Below, piece after piece: positions 12,421 to 21,594 of a stretch of 64,000 nt of DNA (positions are counted from its first letter, which is position 1; every line of letters begins with the position of its first letter). Source of the DNA: Polaromonas sp. (GTDB lineage Bacteria; Pseudomonadota; Gammaproteobacteria; Burkholderiales; Burkholderiaceae_C); contig NZ_JAQSDA010000020.1 in NCBI RefSeq assembly GCF_029945685.1, forward strand, positions 364,044 through 428,043. Reading direction: 5' to 3'. Position numbers and translations under genes: made by a program. The notes under the pieces were generated by a model. It worked only from the letters and a program-made list of their open reading frames with translations, had not been told where the DNA came from and made no database searches.

Positions 12421-12480
12421 TGATCAAATCGGCCCCCGACCCTTTCTGGACGGGCGCTACCAGCTACTCAAACGATAGCA
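12421..12480 (+). repeat. Comamonadaceae intergenic element, copy 4
   Basis: CGACCCTTTCTGGACGGGCG then CAGCTACTC and GATAGC. It lies between rpoD and the alcohol dehydrogenase gene; that gap of about 290 bp otherwise holds only the rpoD terminator. Confidence 0.65.
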
Positions 12481-12590
12481 ACTGCCACTTGCTGGCCACA
12501 GCCTTTGGCGCAGGAGCCCGTGTCCTCGGGGCCAGCTCCCTACAATCCCATCACCAGCGCGGCAGGCGCCGTGACGAACCGGGAGTTCTT

Positions 12591-13640
12591 ATGCAAGCTG
12601 CTGTCCTTCACACCTTCGGCCACACCCTCAGCATCGAAGAGGTGCCGCGTCCGGTCCCGGGGCCGGACGATGTGCTGATCGCGGTCGAGGCCTGCGGCGT
12701 CTGTCACTCGGACCTGCACGTGGCCGAGGGCGACCAGCCCGCGCTCCAGGCCATCACCAAGCCTGACCTGATTCCCGGCCATGAGGTGGTCGGCCGTGTC
12801 GTCGAGCGCGGTGCCAACGTGACGCACCTGGCCCTGGGCGAACGCGTGGGCGTGGCCTGGAACCACAGCACCTGCGGCATCTGCGCGCCCTGCCTGGAGG
12901 GCCTGGAAAACCTGTGCCGCCGGGCCGTCATCACCGGCGTCATGGTGGACGGTGGCTACGCCGATTACATGGTGGCGCGTGCCAGCCACGCATTGCCGAT
13001 TCCCGCCACGCTGAGCTCCGAAGAAGCCGCGCCGCTGTTTTGCGCCGGGCTGACGGTGTACCGGGCGCTCAAGCGCGCCGGCGTGGCGGCCGGTCAGAAG
13101 GTCGCCGTGTTCGGCGTCGGCGGCCTGGGCCACCTGGCGGTGCAGATCGCGCGGGCCTGGGGCGCGGAGGTGATTGCGCTCGACCTGGATGCGGCAAAGC
13201 TGGTGCTGGCCAAGGAACTGGGCGCCGCGCAGGTGCTGAACGCCGGCAGCGCCGACGACATCAAGGCGCTGCGCAAGGCCGGCGGCGTGCACGTGGCCGT
13301 GGTCACCTCGGCCGCGCGGGCCGCCTACGACACGGCGCTCAAGTGCCTGCGGCCCAACGGCGTGTTGTCAGTAGTGGGCCTGCCCGCCGAGCCGCTGAGC
13401 TTTCCGGCACTGGCGCTGGTGGGGCTGGAAGCGCGCATTGTCGCCTCGTCGGTGGGCACGCGCGACGACATGCGCGCGGTGCTGCAGATGGCCGCCGACG
13501 GCCAGCTGCGCTGCATCATCGACACGCAGCCGCTGGCCGAGGTCAACGCGGTCTTCGAACGCATGCGCCGCGGCCAGATCAACGGCCGTGTGGTGCTGCG
13601 CTGTTGCGGCGACGCCCACGCAGACGGCCGCGCCGCTTGA
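12591..13640 (+). CDS. Zinc-dependent alcohol dehydrogenase (MDR family)
   Basis: The 349-residue enzyme has the catalytic-zinc region GVCHSDLHVAEG and the GHE box in IPGHEVVGRVVERG. The structural-zinc cysteines are in CGICAPCLEGLENLC, and the Rossmann GVGGLGHLAVQIAR lies near residue 175. This layout fits AdhP-like NAD(P)-dependent alcohol dehydrogenases that interconvert primary alcohols and aldehydes. ATG 12591 follows GGGAG; the track start at 12384 has no support. It is convergent with an aldo-keto reductase and appears monocistronic. The physiological substrate cannot be read from the sequence. Confidence 0.88.
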   Translation: MQAAVLHTFGHTLSIEEVPRPVPGPDDVLIAVEACGVCHSDLHVAEGDQPALQAITKPDLIPGHEVVGRVVERGANVTHLALGERVGVAWNHSTCGICAPCLEGLENLCRRAVITGVMVDGGYADYMVARASHALPIPATLSSEEAAPLFCAGLTVYRALKRAGVAAGQKVAVFGVGGLGHLAVQIARAWGAEVIALDLDAAKLVLAKELGAAQVLNAGSADDIKALRKAGGVHVAVVTSAARAAYDTALKCLRPNGVLSVVGLPAEPLSFPALALVGLEARIVASSVGTRDDMRAVLQMAADGQLRCIIDTQPLAEVNAVFERMRRGQINGRVVLRCCGDAHADGRAA

Positions 13641-13646
13641 TTTATA

Positions 13647-13702
13647 AGGAAGAGGCCTCCAACCCTTTCTGGACGGGTGCACCAAGCTCCTGTTTCAATA
13701 GC
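13647..13702 (+). repeat. Comamonadaceae intergenic element, copy 5
   Basis: GGCCTCCAACCCTTTCTGGA, then CAAGCTCCTG and AATAGC. It sits in the gap between convergent genes. It shares the CCCTTTCTGGACGGG variant with copy 4. Confidence 0.6.
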
Positions 13703-13737
13703 ACTCAAACCTGAAGCGCCCGGCCCCGACTGGCGCT

Positions 13738-14742
13738 TTAAAAGTCTTCAGTATCCACCTCGCTGCGGCTTTGGGTGCTGTAGCGATGACCGGTGACCGT
13801 GCCCTGGTTGATCAGCGCTTCCACCTTCGCGAAAACCTCGGTGCTGAGTTGCACCGCCGCCGAGCCCAGGTCCTCCTGCAGGTGCGCCACGCTGGTCGTG
13901 CCAGGAATCGGGATGATGTGCGGCGCCTTGTGCAGCAGCCAGGCCAGCGCGAGTTGTGCCGGCGTGCAGCCCGCCTCCTGGGCCAGCGCCTTGTAGGGCG
14001 GCAGCAGCTTCAAGTTGGCTGCGTAATTGTCGGGGGCAAAACGCGGCATGGCGCTGCGGATGTCCTTGGGCAGCAAGGTGCCGACATCGTGCAGCGCGTC
14101 ACACAGAAAGCCGCGCGCCACCGGGCTGAAGGCGACAAAGGCCGCGCCCAGTTGACGGCAGGTATCGAGCACGGCGATCTCGGGGTTGCGCGTCCACAGC
14201 GAATACTCGGTCTGCACGGCCGCAATCGGATGCACCGCATGGGCCTTGCGCAGCGTGCTGGCCGAGACTTCGGACAGGCCGATGGCCCGCACCTTGCCTG
14301 CGCGTACCAGTTCCGCCATGGCGCCCACGCTGTCTTCGATCGGCACCTTCTTGTCCCAGCGGTGCGGGTAGTAGAGGTCGATCACATCGGTCTGCAGGCG
14401 CTGCAGGCTGTCCTCGCAATTTTTGCGGATCGTCTCGGGCCGGCCGTCGATGACGCGTTTGATGCCATCGTCAAACTGCACGCCCGCCATGCCGCCTTTG
14501 CTGGCCAGCGTGAAGCGGCTGCGGTGTTTTGAGAGCACCCTGCCAATCAGGGTTTCATTGGCGCCAAAGCCGTACAGTGCAGCGGTATCGAACAGCGTGA
14601 CGCCGGCATCCAGCGCGGCCAGCAAGACGCGTTCGCCCTGCTCGGCCGACGGTGGCGTGCCGTAGGCGTGGCTCAGGTTCATGCAGCCCAGGCCGATGGC
14701 CGAGACGTCGAAGGGACCGATCTTGCGGACAGGAAGTGCCAT
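13738..14742 (-). CDS. Aldo/keto reductase
   Basis: The 334-residue TIM-barrel reductase has the usual GLGCMNLSHAYGTP opening. The catalytic Asp/Tyr are in LFDTAALYG (near residue 55), with the Lys in TLASKGG. The C-terminal NADPH-binding segment reads IPIPGTTSVAHLQEDLG. It resembles YakC/YhdN-type reductases. The gene lies just downstream of the lig operon on the same strand, separated by an 11-bp tandem repeat, so read-through from ligC is possible. A role in the aromatic pathway is not shown. Confidence 0.88.
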   Translation of the reverse strand: MALPVRKIGPFDVSAIGLGCMNLSHAYGTPPSAEQGERVLLAALDAGVTLFDTAALYGFGANETLIGRVLSKHRSRFTLASKGGMAGVQFDDGIKRVIDGRPETIRKNCEDSLQRLQTDVIDLYYPHRWDKKVPIEDSVGAMAELVRAGKVRAIGLSEVSASTLRKAHAVHPIAAVQTEYSLWTRNPEIAVLDTCRQLGAAFVAFSPVARGFLCDALHDVGTLLPKDIRSAMPRFAPDNYAANLKLLPPYKALAQEAGCTPAQLALAWLLHKAPHIIPIPGTTSVAHLQEDLGSAAVQLSTEVFAKVEALINQGTVTGHRYSTQSRSEVDTEDF

Positions 14743-14748
14743 GGTTTC

Positions 14749-14798
14749 TGTTCAGTTGTTGTTCAATGGCTGTTCAGTTGCTGTTCAGTTGCTGTTCC
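14749..14798. repeat. 11-bp tandem repeat (about 4.5 units)
   Basis: TGTTCAGTTGT, TGTTCAATGGC, TGTTCAGTTGC, TGTTCAGTTGC and a partial TGTTCC run head to tail. The array covers the last codons and stop of ligC and reaches to within a few bases of the aldo-keto reductase start. Confidence 0.85.
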
Positions 14799-15733
14799 AG
14801 GTCGTGCAGCACCTGGTAACACGGCAGCACTTTGGCGACGCTGGCATTGGGTTCGCGGCCTTCGCGGATGGCGGCAAAAAATTCGCGATCCTGCAGCTCG
14901 ATACCGTTCATGGACACGTCCACCTTGCTGACGTCGATCTTTTCTTCCTTGCCGTTGAAGAGGTCGTCGTAACGCGCCAGGTAGGTGGCGCTGTCGCCGA
15001 TGTAGCGGAAGAAGGTGCCCAGCGGCCCGTCGTTGTTGAAGGACAGGCTCAGGGTGCAGATGGCGCCGTTGGCCGCCTTGAGCTGGATGCTCATGTCCAT
15101 GGCAATGCCCAGTCCCGGGTGGATCGGCCCCTGGAGGGCATTGGCTTTCACGATGGGGCTGCCGCACTGATAAGCAAACAGGTCCACCGTGTGGGCCGCG
15201 TGGTGCCACAGCAGGTGGTCGGTCCAGCTGCGCGGCTGGCCCAGCGCATTCATGTTGCTGCGGCGGAAGAAATAGGTCTGCACATCCATCTGCTGGATGT
15301 TGAAGCGCCCTGCCGCAATTTCCTTGTGCACATACTGGTGGCTGGGGTTGAAGCGGCGCGTATGGCCGCACATGGCGACCAGCCCGGTCTGCTTCTGCAA
15401 GGCCACCACGTCCTGGGCGCCCTTGAGCGTGTCGGCCAGCGGGATCTCCACCTGCACGTGTTTGCCGGCCTTCATGCAGGCAATGCTCTGCTCGGCATGC
15501 ATCTGGGTCGGCGTGCACAGGATGACGGCATCCACTTCCTTGAGCGCCAGGCTGTCGGCAAGGTTGGTGGTGACATGGCCGATGCCGTATTTGGCAGCGA
15601 CTTCTTTCGTCTTCTCCAGATCGCGGCTGATCAGCGAAACAACTTCCACGCCTTCAATGTTCTTGATGCCGTCGAGGTGTTTGATGCCGAAGGCACCGGC
15701 GCCTGCGAGTGCAACTTTGATGGTTTTGCTCAT
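14774..15733 (-). CDS. ligC: 4-carboxy-2-hydroxymuconate-6-semialdehyde dehydrogenase
   Basis: The 319-residue Gfo/Idh/MocA-fold enzyme begins KVALAGAGAFGIKHLDGI, a dinucleotide-binding loop. The conserved VEIPLADTLKG and the HHAAHTVDLFAYQ segment match LigC/PmdC. It oxidises the ring-opened product of protocatechuate 4,5-cleavage, as its hemiacetal, to 2-pyrone-4,6-dicarboxylate with NADP+. Its ATG directly abuts the ligB stop (TAAATG), so the two are translationally coupled. The C-terminal residues come from the 11-bp tandem repeat. The neighbouring genes make the assignment firm. Confidence 0.92.
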   Translation of the reverse strand: MSKTIKVALAGAGAFGIKHLDGIKNIEGVEVVSLISRDLEKTKEVAAKYGIGHVTTNLADSLALKEVDAVILCTPTQMHAEQSIACMKAGKHVQVEIPLADTLKGAQDVVALQKQTGLVAMCGHTRRFNPSHQYVHKEIAAGRFNIQQMDVQTYFFRRSNMNALGQPRSWTDHLLWHHAAHTVDLFAYQCGSPIVKANALQGPIHPGLGIAMDMSIQLKAANGAICTLSLSFNNDGPLGTFFRYIGDSATYLARYDDLFNGKEEKIDVSKVDVSMNGIELQDREFFAAIREGREPNASVAKVLPCYQVLHDLEQQLNSN

Positions 15734-16597
<864 letters not shown>

Positions 16598-17032
16598 TCA
16601 TTTCTTACCGGCTTTGCCTTGGGGTTGGTGCTGGGCCTGGGCCGTGCCGTCTTCCCCGACCACGCGGTTGCCCTCGACGGAGCGGCCGCCGGCAATCATC
16701 ATGTCGCGGTATTCCTCTTCGGTCATGCCGGTCATGCTGCCGGCCATCTGCTGGAAGCTCTTGCCGTCGGTCGCGCCGATCTTGGCCAGGAAGTAGATGT
16801 TGCCACCGGCCTTGATGCAACGGTTCAGGTCGCGCGCCAGCACCGCCTGTTTCTGCTCCTCCGTCATCGGCCACTCGTCGAGGTAGGCGCGTTCGTTGGC
16901 CTTGAAGCGCGCACGGTTGTCGGCCTTCATCAGCGACATGCAGAACTGGTTCAGGTGGTAGCCCAGACGGGATTGTTCGGCGTCAAAAATGGTGGTACCG
17001 GGAACGTCGAGGTAGGGTTTTTCGAGGGACAT
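16598..17032 (-). CDS. ligA: Protocatechuate 4,5-dioxygenase, alpha subunit
   Basis: The 144-residue protein starts MSLEKPYLDVPGTTIFDAEQ and contains FCMSLMKADNRARFKANERA and GNIYFLAKIGATDGKSFQ. These are typical of the LigA helical subunit that caps the LigB active site. Start 17032 is chosen because the extra 46 residues of the track ORF are out-of-family and run into the upstream spacer. The C-terminal tail is Gln/Lys-rich. Confidence 0.93.
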   Translation of the reverse strand: MSLEKPYLDVPGTTIFDAEQSRLGYHLNQFCMSLMKADNRARFKANERAYLDEWPMTEEQKQAVLARDLNRCIKAGGNIYFLAKIGATDGKSFQQMAGSMTGMTEEEYRDMMIAGGRSVEGNRVVGEDGTAQAQHQPQGKAGKK

Positions 17033-17072
17033 GGTGGTTTCTCTTTGACCAGTGGTTACGCCTGGCGGCAGG

Positions 17073-18005
17073 TCAGCTCCAGTAAAGCCGGGTCGGGTTG
17101 TCCACCAGCAGCTTGTGCTGCAATGCGGGTGTGGTGGCGATATGGGGAATGTAGTCCACCAGCAGGCCATCGTCGGGCATGTGGTTTTTCAGGTTGGGGT
17201 GCGGCCAGTCGGTGCCCCACAGCACACGATCGGGGAAGCTCTCGACCAGGCGCCGGGCAAAAGGCACCACGTCGCGGTAGGCGTTCTGCTCGCCGTTCAG
17301 CGCCGGCGGGCCGGACACGCTGAGCCGTTCGGGGCAGCTGACCTTGCTCCAGATGTTGTCATGCTCGCGCATCATCTTCACAAACAGCCCGAACTCGGGG
17401 CCGTCCACCGGCTTGCTCACGTCTGGTCGGCCCATGTGGTCCACCACCACCGTGGTCGGCAGCGCGGTGAAAAAGTCGTACAGCTCGGGCAGGTCCTGGG
17501 CCTCGAAATACACCACCACATGCCAGCCCAGCGGCGCAATGCGCCTGGCAATTTCCAGCAAGACCTCGCGCGGCGTGAAGTCGGCCAGGCGCCTGACAAA
17601 GTTGAAGCGCGTGCCGCGCACGCCGGCGTCGTGCATGTCCCGGAGTTCGGCATCGGTGACGTTGCGGTTGACGGTGGCCACGCCGCGCGCCCTGTTGTTC
17701 GAGTGCCGCAGGGCATCGACCAGCGCACGGTTGTCGCTGCCGTGGCAGGTGGCCTGCACGATCACGTTTTTGTCAAAACCCAGGTGGTCGCGCAGTGCAA
17801 ACAGCTGGCCTTTGGAGGCGTCGCAGGGCGTGTACTTGCGCTCGGGCGCATAGGGAAACTGCGCGCCCGGGCCGAACACGTGGCAGTGCGCATCCACCGC
17901 GCCGGCAGGCAGCTTGAAGCGGGGTTGGGCGGGGCCGGCGTACCAGTCGAGCCAGCCCGGGGTTTTGGTGAAGTCGCCCGTCGCAGGTTTTTCCATCATC
18001 AGCAT
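17073..18005 (-). CDS. ligI: 2-pyrone-4,6-dicarboxylate hydrolase
   Basis: The 310-residue amidohydrolase-superfamily protein carries VDAHCHVFGPG, the HxH of strand beta-1. It also has VVDHMGRPD and the catalytic Asp region VLWGTDWPHPN. These agree with LigI/PmdD, a metal-independent lactonase of the family, which opens 2-pyrone-4,6-dicarboxylate to 4-oxalomesaconate. Several Met codons begin the ORF (MLMMEKP), so the exact start may shift by up to three residues. It lies between ligK and ligA in the operon. Confidence 0.93.
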   Translation of the reverse strand: MLMMEKPATGDFTKTPGWLDWYAGPAQPRFKLPAGAVDAHCHVFGPGAQFPYAPERKYTPCDASKGQLFALRDHLGFDKNVIVQATCHGSDNRALVDALRHSNNRARGVATVNRNVTDAELRDMHDAGVRGTRFNFVRRLADFTPREVLLEIARRIAPLGWHVVVYFEAQDLPELYDFFTALPTTVVVDHMGRPDVSKPVDGPEFGLFVKMMREHDNIWSKVSCPERLSVSGPPALNGEQNAYRDVVPFARRLVESFPDRVLWGTDWPHPNLKNHMPDDGLLVDYIPHIATTPALQHKLLVDNPTRLYWS

Positions 18006-18017
18006 TCAGTCGGTGTT

Positions 18018-18707
18018 TCAGTCGATGTACTTGAGGCCGGCCTTGGCCAGCGGTTCACGCATGTTGTACATGTCCAGACCCAGGATGCCGGAGCCCAGCC
18101 TGGCGCGTTTTTCACCTTCGTTGGCTTCACGCGCGGCGGCGGCATCGGCGGTCTTTGCCGCCAACGCGGCCGGCACCACCACCACGCCATCGTCATCGGC
18201 GACGATCACATCGCCGGGGTTGACGCTCATGCCCGCGCACACCACCGGGATGTTGACCGACCCCAGCGTCGCCTTGACCGTGCCCTTGGAACTGATGGCG
18301 CGGCTCCACACCGGAAAGCCCATCTCCTGCAGGGTTTTGACGTCGCGGCAGCCGCCGTCGATGATCAGGCCACGGGCGCCCCGCGCCATGAAGCTGGTGG
18401 CCAGCAGGTCACCGAAGAAGCCATCGGTGTTGTCGGTGGTGCAGGCCGCCACCACGATGTCGCCGGGCTGGATCTGCTCGGCCGCCACATGCATCATCCA
18501 GTTGTCGCCGGGCTGCAGAAGCACCGTGACCGCCGTGCCCGAGATCTGCGCTCCGGGGTAAATCGGCCGCATGTATGTTTTCATCAGGCCCACACGGCCC
18601 ATGGCTTCGTGCACGGTGGCCGAGCCGTATTTCGCCATGCGATCAGCCGCAGCGCGGTCGGCCCTTGTGATGTTGCGGTAAACAACGCCCAGTTCGTACA
18701 TGTTCAT
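18018..18707 (-). CDS. ligK: 4-carboxy-4-hydroxy-2-oxoadipate aldolase
   Basis: The 229-residue class II aldolase of the HMG/CHA (RraA-like) fold has the signature [19 protein letters not shown] and [17 protein letters not shown]. The Arg-Asp pair binds the substrate and the divalent metal. It cleaves 4-carboxy-4-hydroxy-2-oxoadipate to pyruvate and oxaloacetate, the last step of the route. Its start overlaps the ligJ stop by four bases. Confidence 0.94.
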   Translation of the reverse strand: MNMYELGVVYRNITRADRAAADRMAKYGSATVHEAMGRVGLMKTYMRPIYPGAQISGTAVTVLLQPGDNWMMHVAAEQIQPGDIVVAACTTDNTDGFFGDLLATSFMARGARGLIIDGGCRDVKTLQEMGFPVWSRAISSKGTVKATLGSVNIPVVCAGMSVNPGDVIVADDDGVVVVPAALAAKTADAAAAREANEGEKRARLGSGILGLDMYNMREPLAKAGLKYID

Positions 18708-19744
18708 TTCCCCTGTTTTTTGAGCAGCGCGTCGAGGCGCGGGAACACGCGGCGCGTGTTGGCTTCGTAAATCTGGTGCTTGTCCTCGGCGCTCAGGATA
18801 GGGGAAGCCTCGATGTAGCGCTTGGTGTCGTCGTAGTAGTTGCCGGTCTCCGGATCGATGCCCCGCACCGCGCCAATCATCTCCGAGGCAAACAGGACGT
18901 TTTTCACCGGGATCACGGTGTTGAGCAGGTTGATGCCCGGCTGGTGATACACGCAGGTATCGAAGAACACATTGTTGAGCAGGTGGTCCTTGAGCAGCGG
19001 ACGCTTCATTTCCTGTGCCAGACCGCGGAAGCGCCCCCAGTGGTAGGGCACCGCGCCGCCGCCGTGCGGAATCAGAAAACGCAGCGTCGGGAAGTCCTTA
19101 AACAGATCACCCTGAATCAGCTGCATGAAGGCCGTGGTGTCGGCATTCAGGTAGTGCGCGCCGGTGGTGTGGAAAGCCGGGTTGCACGAGGTCGAGACGT
19201 GGATCATGGCCGGCAGGTCGTACTCGACCATCTTTTCATAGATGGGGTACCAGAGCCTGTCGGTCAGCGGCGGGCTGGTCCAGTGCCCGCCGGAAGGATC
19301 GGGGTTGAGGTTGATGCCGACGTTGCCGTAATCCTTCACGCACTTTTCCAGCTCAGGGATGCAGGTGGCCGGATCGACACCGGGCGACTGCGGCAGCATC
19401 GCCACCGGCACGAAGTGGTCCGGGAACAGCTGGCTGACGCGGTAGCAGAGCTCGTTGCAGATGGCCGCCCAGGTGGACGAGACATTGAAGTCGCCGATGT
19501 GGTGGGCCATGAAGCTGGCGCGTGGCGAAAACAACGTGATGTCGCTGCCGCGCTCTTTCATCAGCCGCAGCTGGTTGGTCTCGATCGACTCGCGCAGCTC
19601 GTCGTCGCTGATCTTCAGCTCGGCCACCCTGGGCATCAGGGCCGGGTCCTGGATGCCGGCGATCTGCCGGTTGCGCCACGCTTCCAGCGCCTTGGGCGCC
19701 GTGGTGTAGTGGCCGTGGCAGTCGATGATCAATGATTTTTTCAC
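18704..19744 (-). CDS. ligJ: 4-oxalomesaconate hydratase
   Basis: The 346-residue amidohydrolase-fold protein begins [20 protein letters not shown] and contains [14 protein letters not shown] and [16 protein letters not shown], typical of LigJ/PmdE. It hydrates 4-oxalomesaconate to 4-carboxy-4-hydroxy-2-oxoadipate. I place the start at GTG 19744 because AGGAG lies five bases before it. The TTG at 19765 in the track would put that Shine-Dalgarno sequence inside the gene. Confidence 0.92.
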   Translation of the reverse strand: MKKSLIIDCHGHYTTAPKALEAWRNRQIAGIQDPALMPRVAELKISDDELRESIETNQLRLMKERGSDITLFSPRASFMAHHIGDFNVSSTWAAICNELCYRVSQLFPDHFVPVAMLPQSPGVDPATCIPELEKCVKDYGNVGINLNPDPSGGHWTSPPLTDRLWYPIYEKMVEYDLPAMIHVSTSCNPAFHTTGAHYLNADTTAFMQLIQGDLFKDFPTLRFLIPHGGGAVPYHWGRFRGLAQEMKRPLLKDHLLNNVFFDTCVYHQPGINLLNTVIPVKNVLFASEMIGAVRGIDPETGNYYDDTKRYIEASPILSAEDKHQIYEANTRRVFPRLDALLKKQGK

Positions 19745-19780
19745 AAGGGTCTCCTGGGGAAGCAATGCAGGGGGTGTCTG

Positions 19781-20470
19781 TCAGGCCGGGTCCATGCCCT
19801 GGCGGCGCTTGGCCTCGGCGGCTTGCGGTGTGGTCATGAAGGCCAGCATGGCGCGCACCGCGTCGGCGTGGCGGGTGGCGCTGCACACGCCGGCAGAAAA
19901 AGTGGTGATGATCTGGATCGCCGGTGGCAAGGGCCCGAGCACGGTGATGCCTTCGAGGTGCATCAACTCACTCAGTTGCTGAAAGCCCAGCTCGACCTCG
20001 CCGCGCGCCACCAGCGAACCGACCGGAATGCCCGGCGGCGGTGTGATGATACGGCTCTTGATTTCGTCGGTCATGCCCCAGCGCTCGAACAAGCCGGCCA
20101 GCGCCACGCCGCTGGGCCCGGTCGAGTAACTGATGCTGCGCGCAGCCCGCACCGCCTCTCGCAGCGCGTCCTCCGTCGAGATGTCGGGTCTGGCCGCACC
20201 GGCGCGCACGGCAACGGCCACACCCGAACGGACCAGGTCCACCCTGCTGCCGGCCAGCACCTGGCCGGAGGCGATCAGCTTGTCGATCGCGTCGGACGCC
20301 AGGATCACCACATCCAAGGCCTCGCCGGCCTGCACGCGTTTGGCCGCATCGACCCCGCCGACCGACTCGACGGCCACGCGGCAGCCCGACTGCTGCTGGA
20401 AAGCCGCCACCAGATCGCCCAGTACCAGGCGGGTCGCCATGGAGGAAATGCCCTTGATGTCGGTTGTCAT
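19781..20470 (-). CDS. ModA-like substrate-binding domain protein of the lig operon
   Basis: The 229-residue protein has a periplasmic-binding-protein type II fold: LVAAFQQQSGCRVAVESVGG, ALDVVILASDAIDKLI and STGPSGVALAGLFERWG. These are familiar from molybdate/sulfate-type receptors. There is no signal peptide, so it probably acts in the cytoplasm. It is the first gene of the lig operon, divergent from the LysR regulator. A ligand-sensing or storage role for a pathway intermediate is conceivable, but I do not know its function. Confidence 0.75.
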   Translation of the reverse strand: MTTDIKGISSMATRLVLGDLVAAFQQQSGCRVAVESVGGVDAAKRVQAGEALDVVILASDAIDKLIASGQVLAGSRVDLVRSGVAVAVRAGAARPDISTEDALREAVRAARSISYSTGPSGVALAGLFERWGMTDEIKSRIITPPPGIPVGSLVARGEVELGFQQLSELMHLEGITVLGPLPPAIQIITTFSAGVCSATRHADAVRAMLAFMTTPQAAEAKRRQGMDPA

Positions 20471-20561
20471 GGCAGTCAGTCAGCGTGAGTGAGCGTGGAG
20501 GGTCATGCCTTTGATTGTGACGACGGCACTGCCCCGCGCCAAGGCAGCGCGGTTTCTAGCT

Positions 20562-20599
20562 GATATAACATACCGGCATTGATCGCAGCCTGTTATATC
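20562..20599. promoter_or_regulatory. LysR-type operator candidate (inverted repeat)
   Basis: GATATAACA and TGTTATATC form perfect 9-bp arms separated by 20 bp. They lie in the gap between the divergent lig operon and its LysR-type regulator gene, 63 bp before the regulator start. The wide spacing suggests two half-sites bound by a LysR tetramer. Confidence 0.6.
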
Positions 20600-20661
20600 C
20601 ATTCAGGACAACTGCAGAACAATGCCAGGACAACGCCGCAGACGCACCACCCCTCCCCGTC

Positions 20662-21594
20662 ATGGACCTCAAGCAGCTTGAATATTTTGTACGCGTGGCC
20701 GAACTCGGCAGCTTCACGCGCGCCTCGATTGCGCTGGACATTGCCCAGCCCGCACTGAGCCGCCAGATCCGCCTGCTCGAAGTGGAGCTGCGGCAGAACC
20801 TGCTGACCCGCAACGGGCGCGGCGCCCTCCCGACGGAAGCCGGCAAGCTGCTGCTCAAGCACGGGCGCGGCATCCTGCACCAGGTGGAAGTGGCCCGCGA
20901 AGAACTGGGCGCCGCGCGTGGCGCGCTGGCCGGCCGGGTGTCCATCGGCCTGCCGCCCAGCCTGTCCAAACTGATCACGGTCCCGCTCACCCGGGCTTTC
21001 CGCCAGCAGTTGCCGCTCGCCCAGCTGACGCTCACCGAGGGCTTTTCGGTGCTCATGCACGAGGGCCTGCGTGTGGGCAACCTCGACATGGCCGTGCTCT
21101 ACAACTCCGAGCGTTCACCCGAGCTGGACATCACGACGCTGCACACCGAAGAGCTGGTGCTGATTTCCCCCCGGACCAGTCTCAAGGCCGGTGCGGCGAA
21201 AAAAGGCCGGGCAGGCAAGCGGCAGCCCATCAGCCTCGCCGAGGTGGCCGAGCTGCCCCTGATCCTGCCCAGCCGCCCCAACGCTTTCCGCATCCTGATC
21301 GAGAGCGAAATGATCACCATCGGCCGCAAGCCGCAGATCACGCTGGAAGTAGACGGCCTGAACGCCATCCTGAGCCTGGTCAAGGAGGGCATGGGCCATG
21401 CCGTGTTGCCAAGCTACACGCTGAGCAACGTCGATGATCCAGCGCCCTTCCTGCTGCGCAGCATCCACTCGCCGCGCATCATGAGCGAGCTGATGCTGGC
21501 GCGCTCCTCGCGCCGCGCCAGCACCGACACGCAGAAAATGGCGGTCGAGGTGGTCAAGTCGGTGGTGGTCGAGGCCATCAAGCCTTATGCCTGA
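20662..21594 (+). CDS. LysR-family regulator of the protocatechuate 4,5-cleavage operon
   Basis: The 310-residue protein starts MDLKQLEYFVRVAELGSFTRAS and has the winged HTH QPALSRQIRLLEVELRQNL (residues 26-45), followed by a LysR effector domain. Its divergent position next to lig genes mirrors PmdR/LigR, which activate this pathway in response to intermediates. The binding site is probably the 20562-20599 inverted repeat. Its stop overlaps the convergent DUF1932 gene by ten bases. Confidence 0.88.
   Translation: MDLKQLEYFVRVAELGSFTRASIALDIAQPALSRQIRLLEVELRQNLLTRNGRGALPTEAGKLLLKHGRGILHQVEVAREELGAARGALAGRVSIGLPPSLSKLITVPLTRAFRQQLPLAQLTLTEGFSVLMHEGLRVGNLDMAVLYNSERSPELDITTLHTEELVLISPRTSLKAGAAKKGRAGKRQPISLAEVAELPLILPSRPNAFRILIESEMITIGRKPQITLEVDGLNAILSLVKEGMGHAVLPSYTLSNVDDPAPFLLRSIHSPRIMSELMLARSSRRASTDTQKMAVEVVKSVVVEAIKPYA

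Noticed and set aside
19781-20470. Molybdate-binding protein ModA of a molybdate transporter
   Set aside because: No signal peptide, no modB/modC nearby, and it is embedded in the lig operon.
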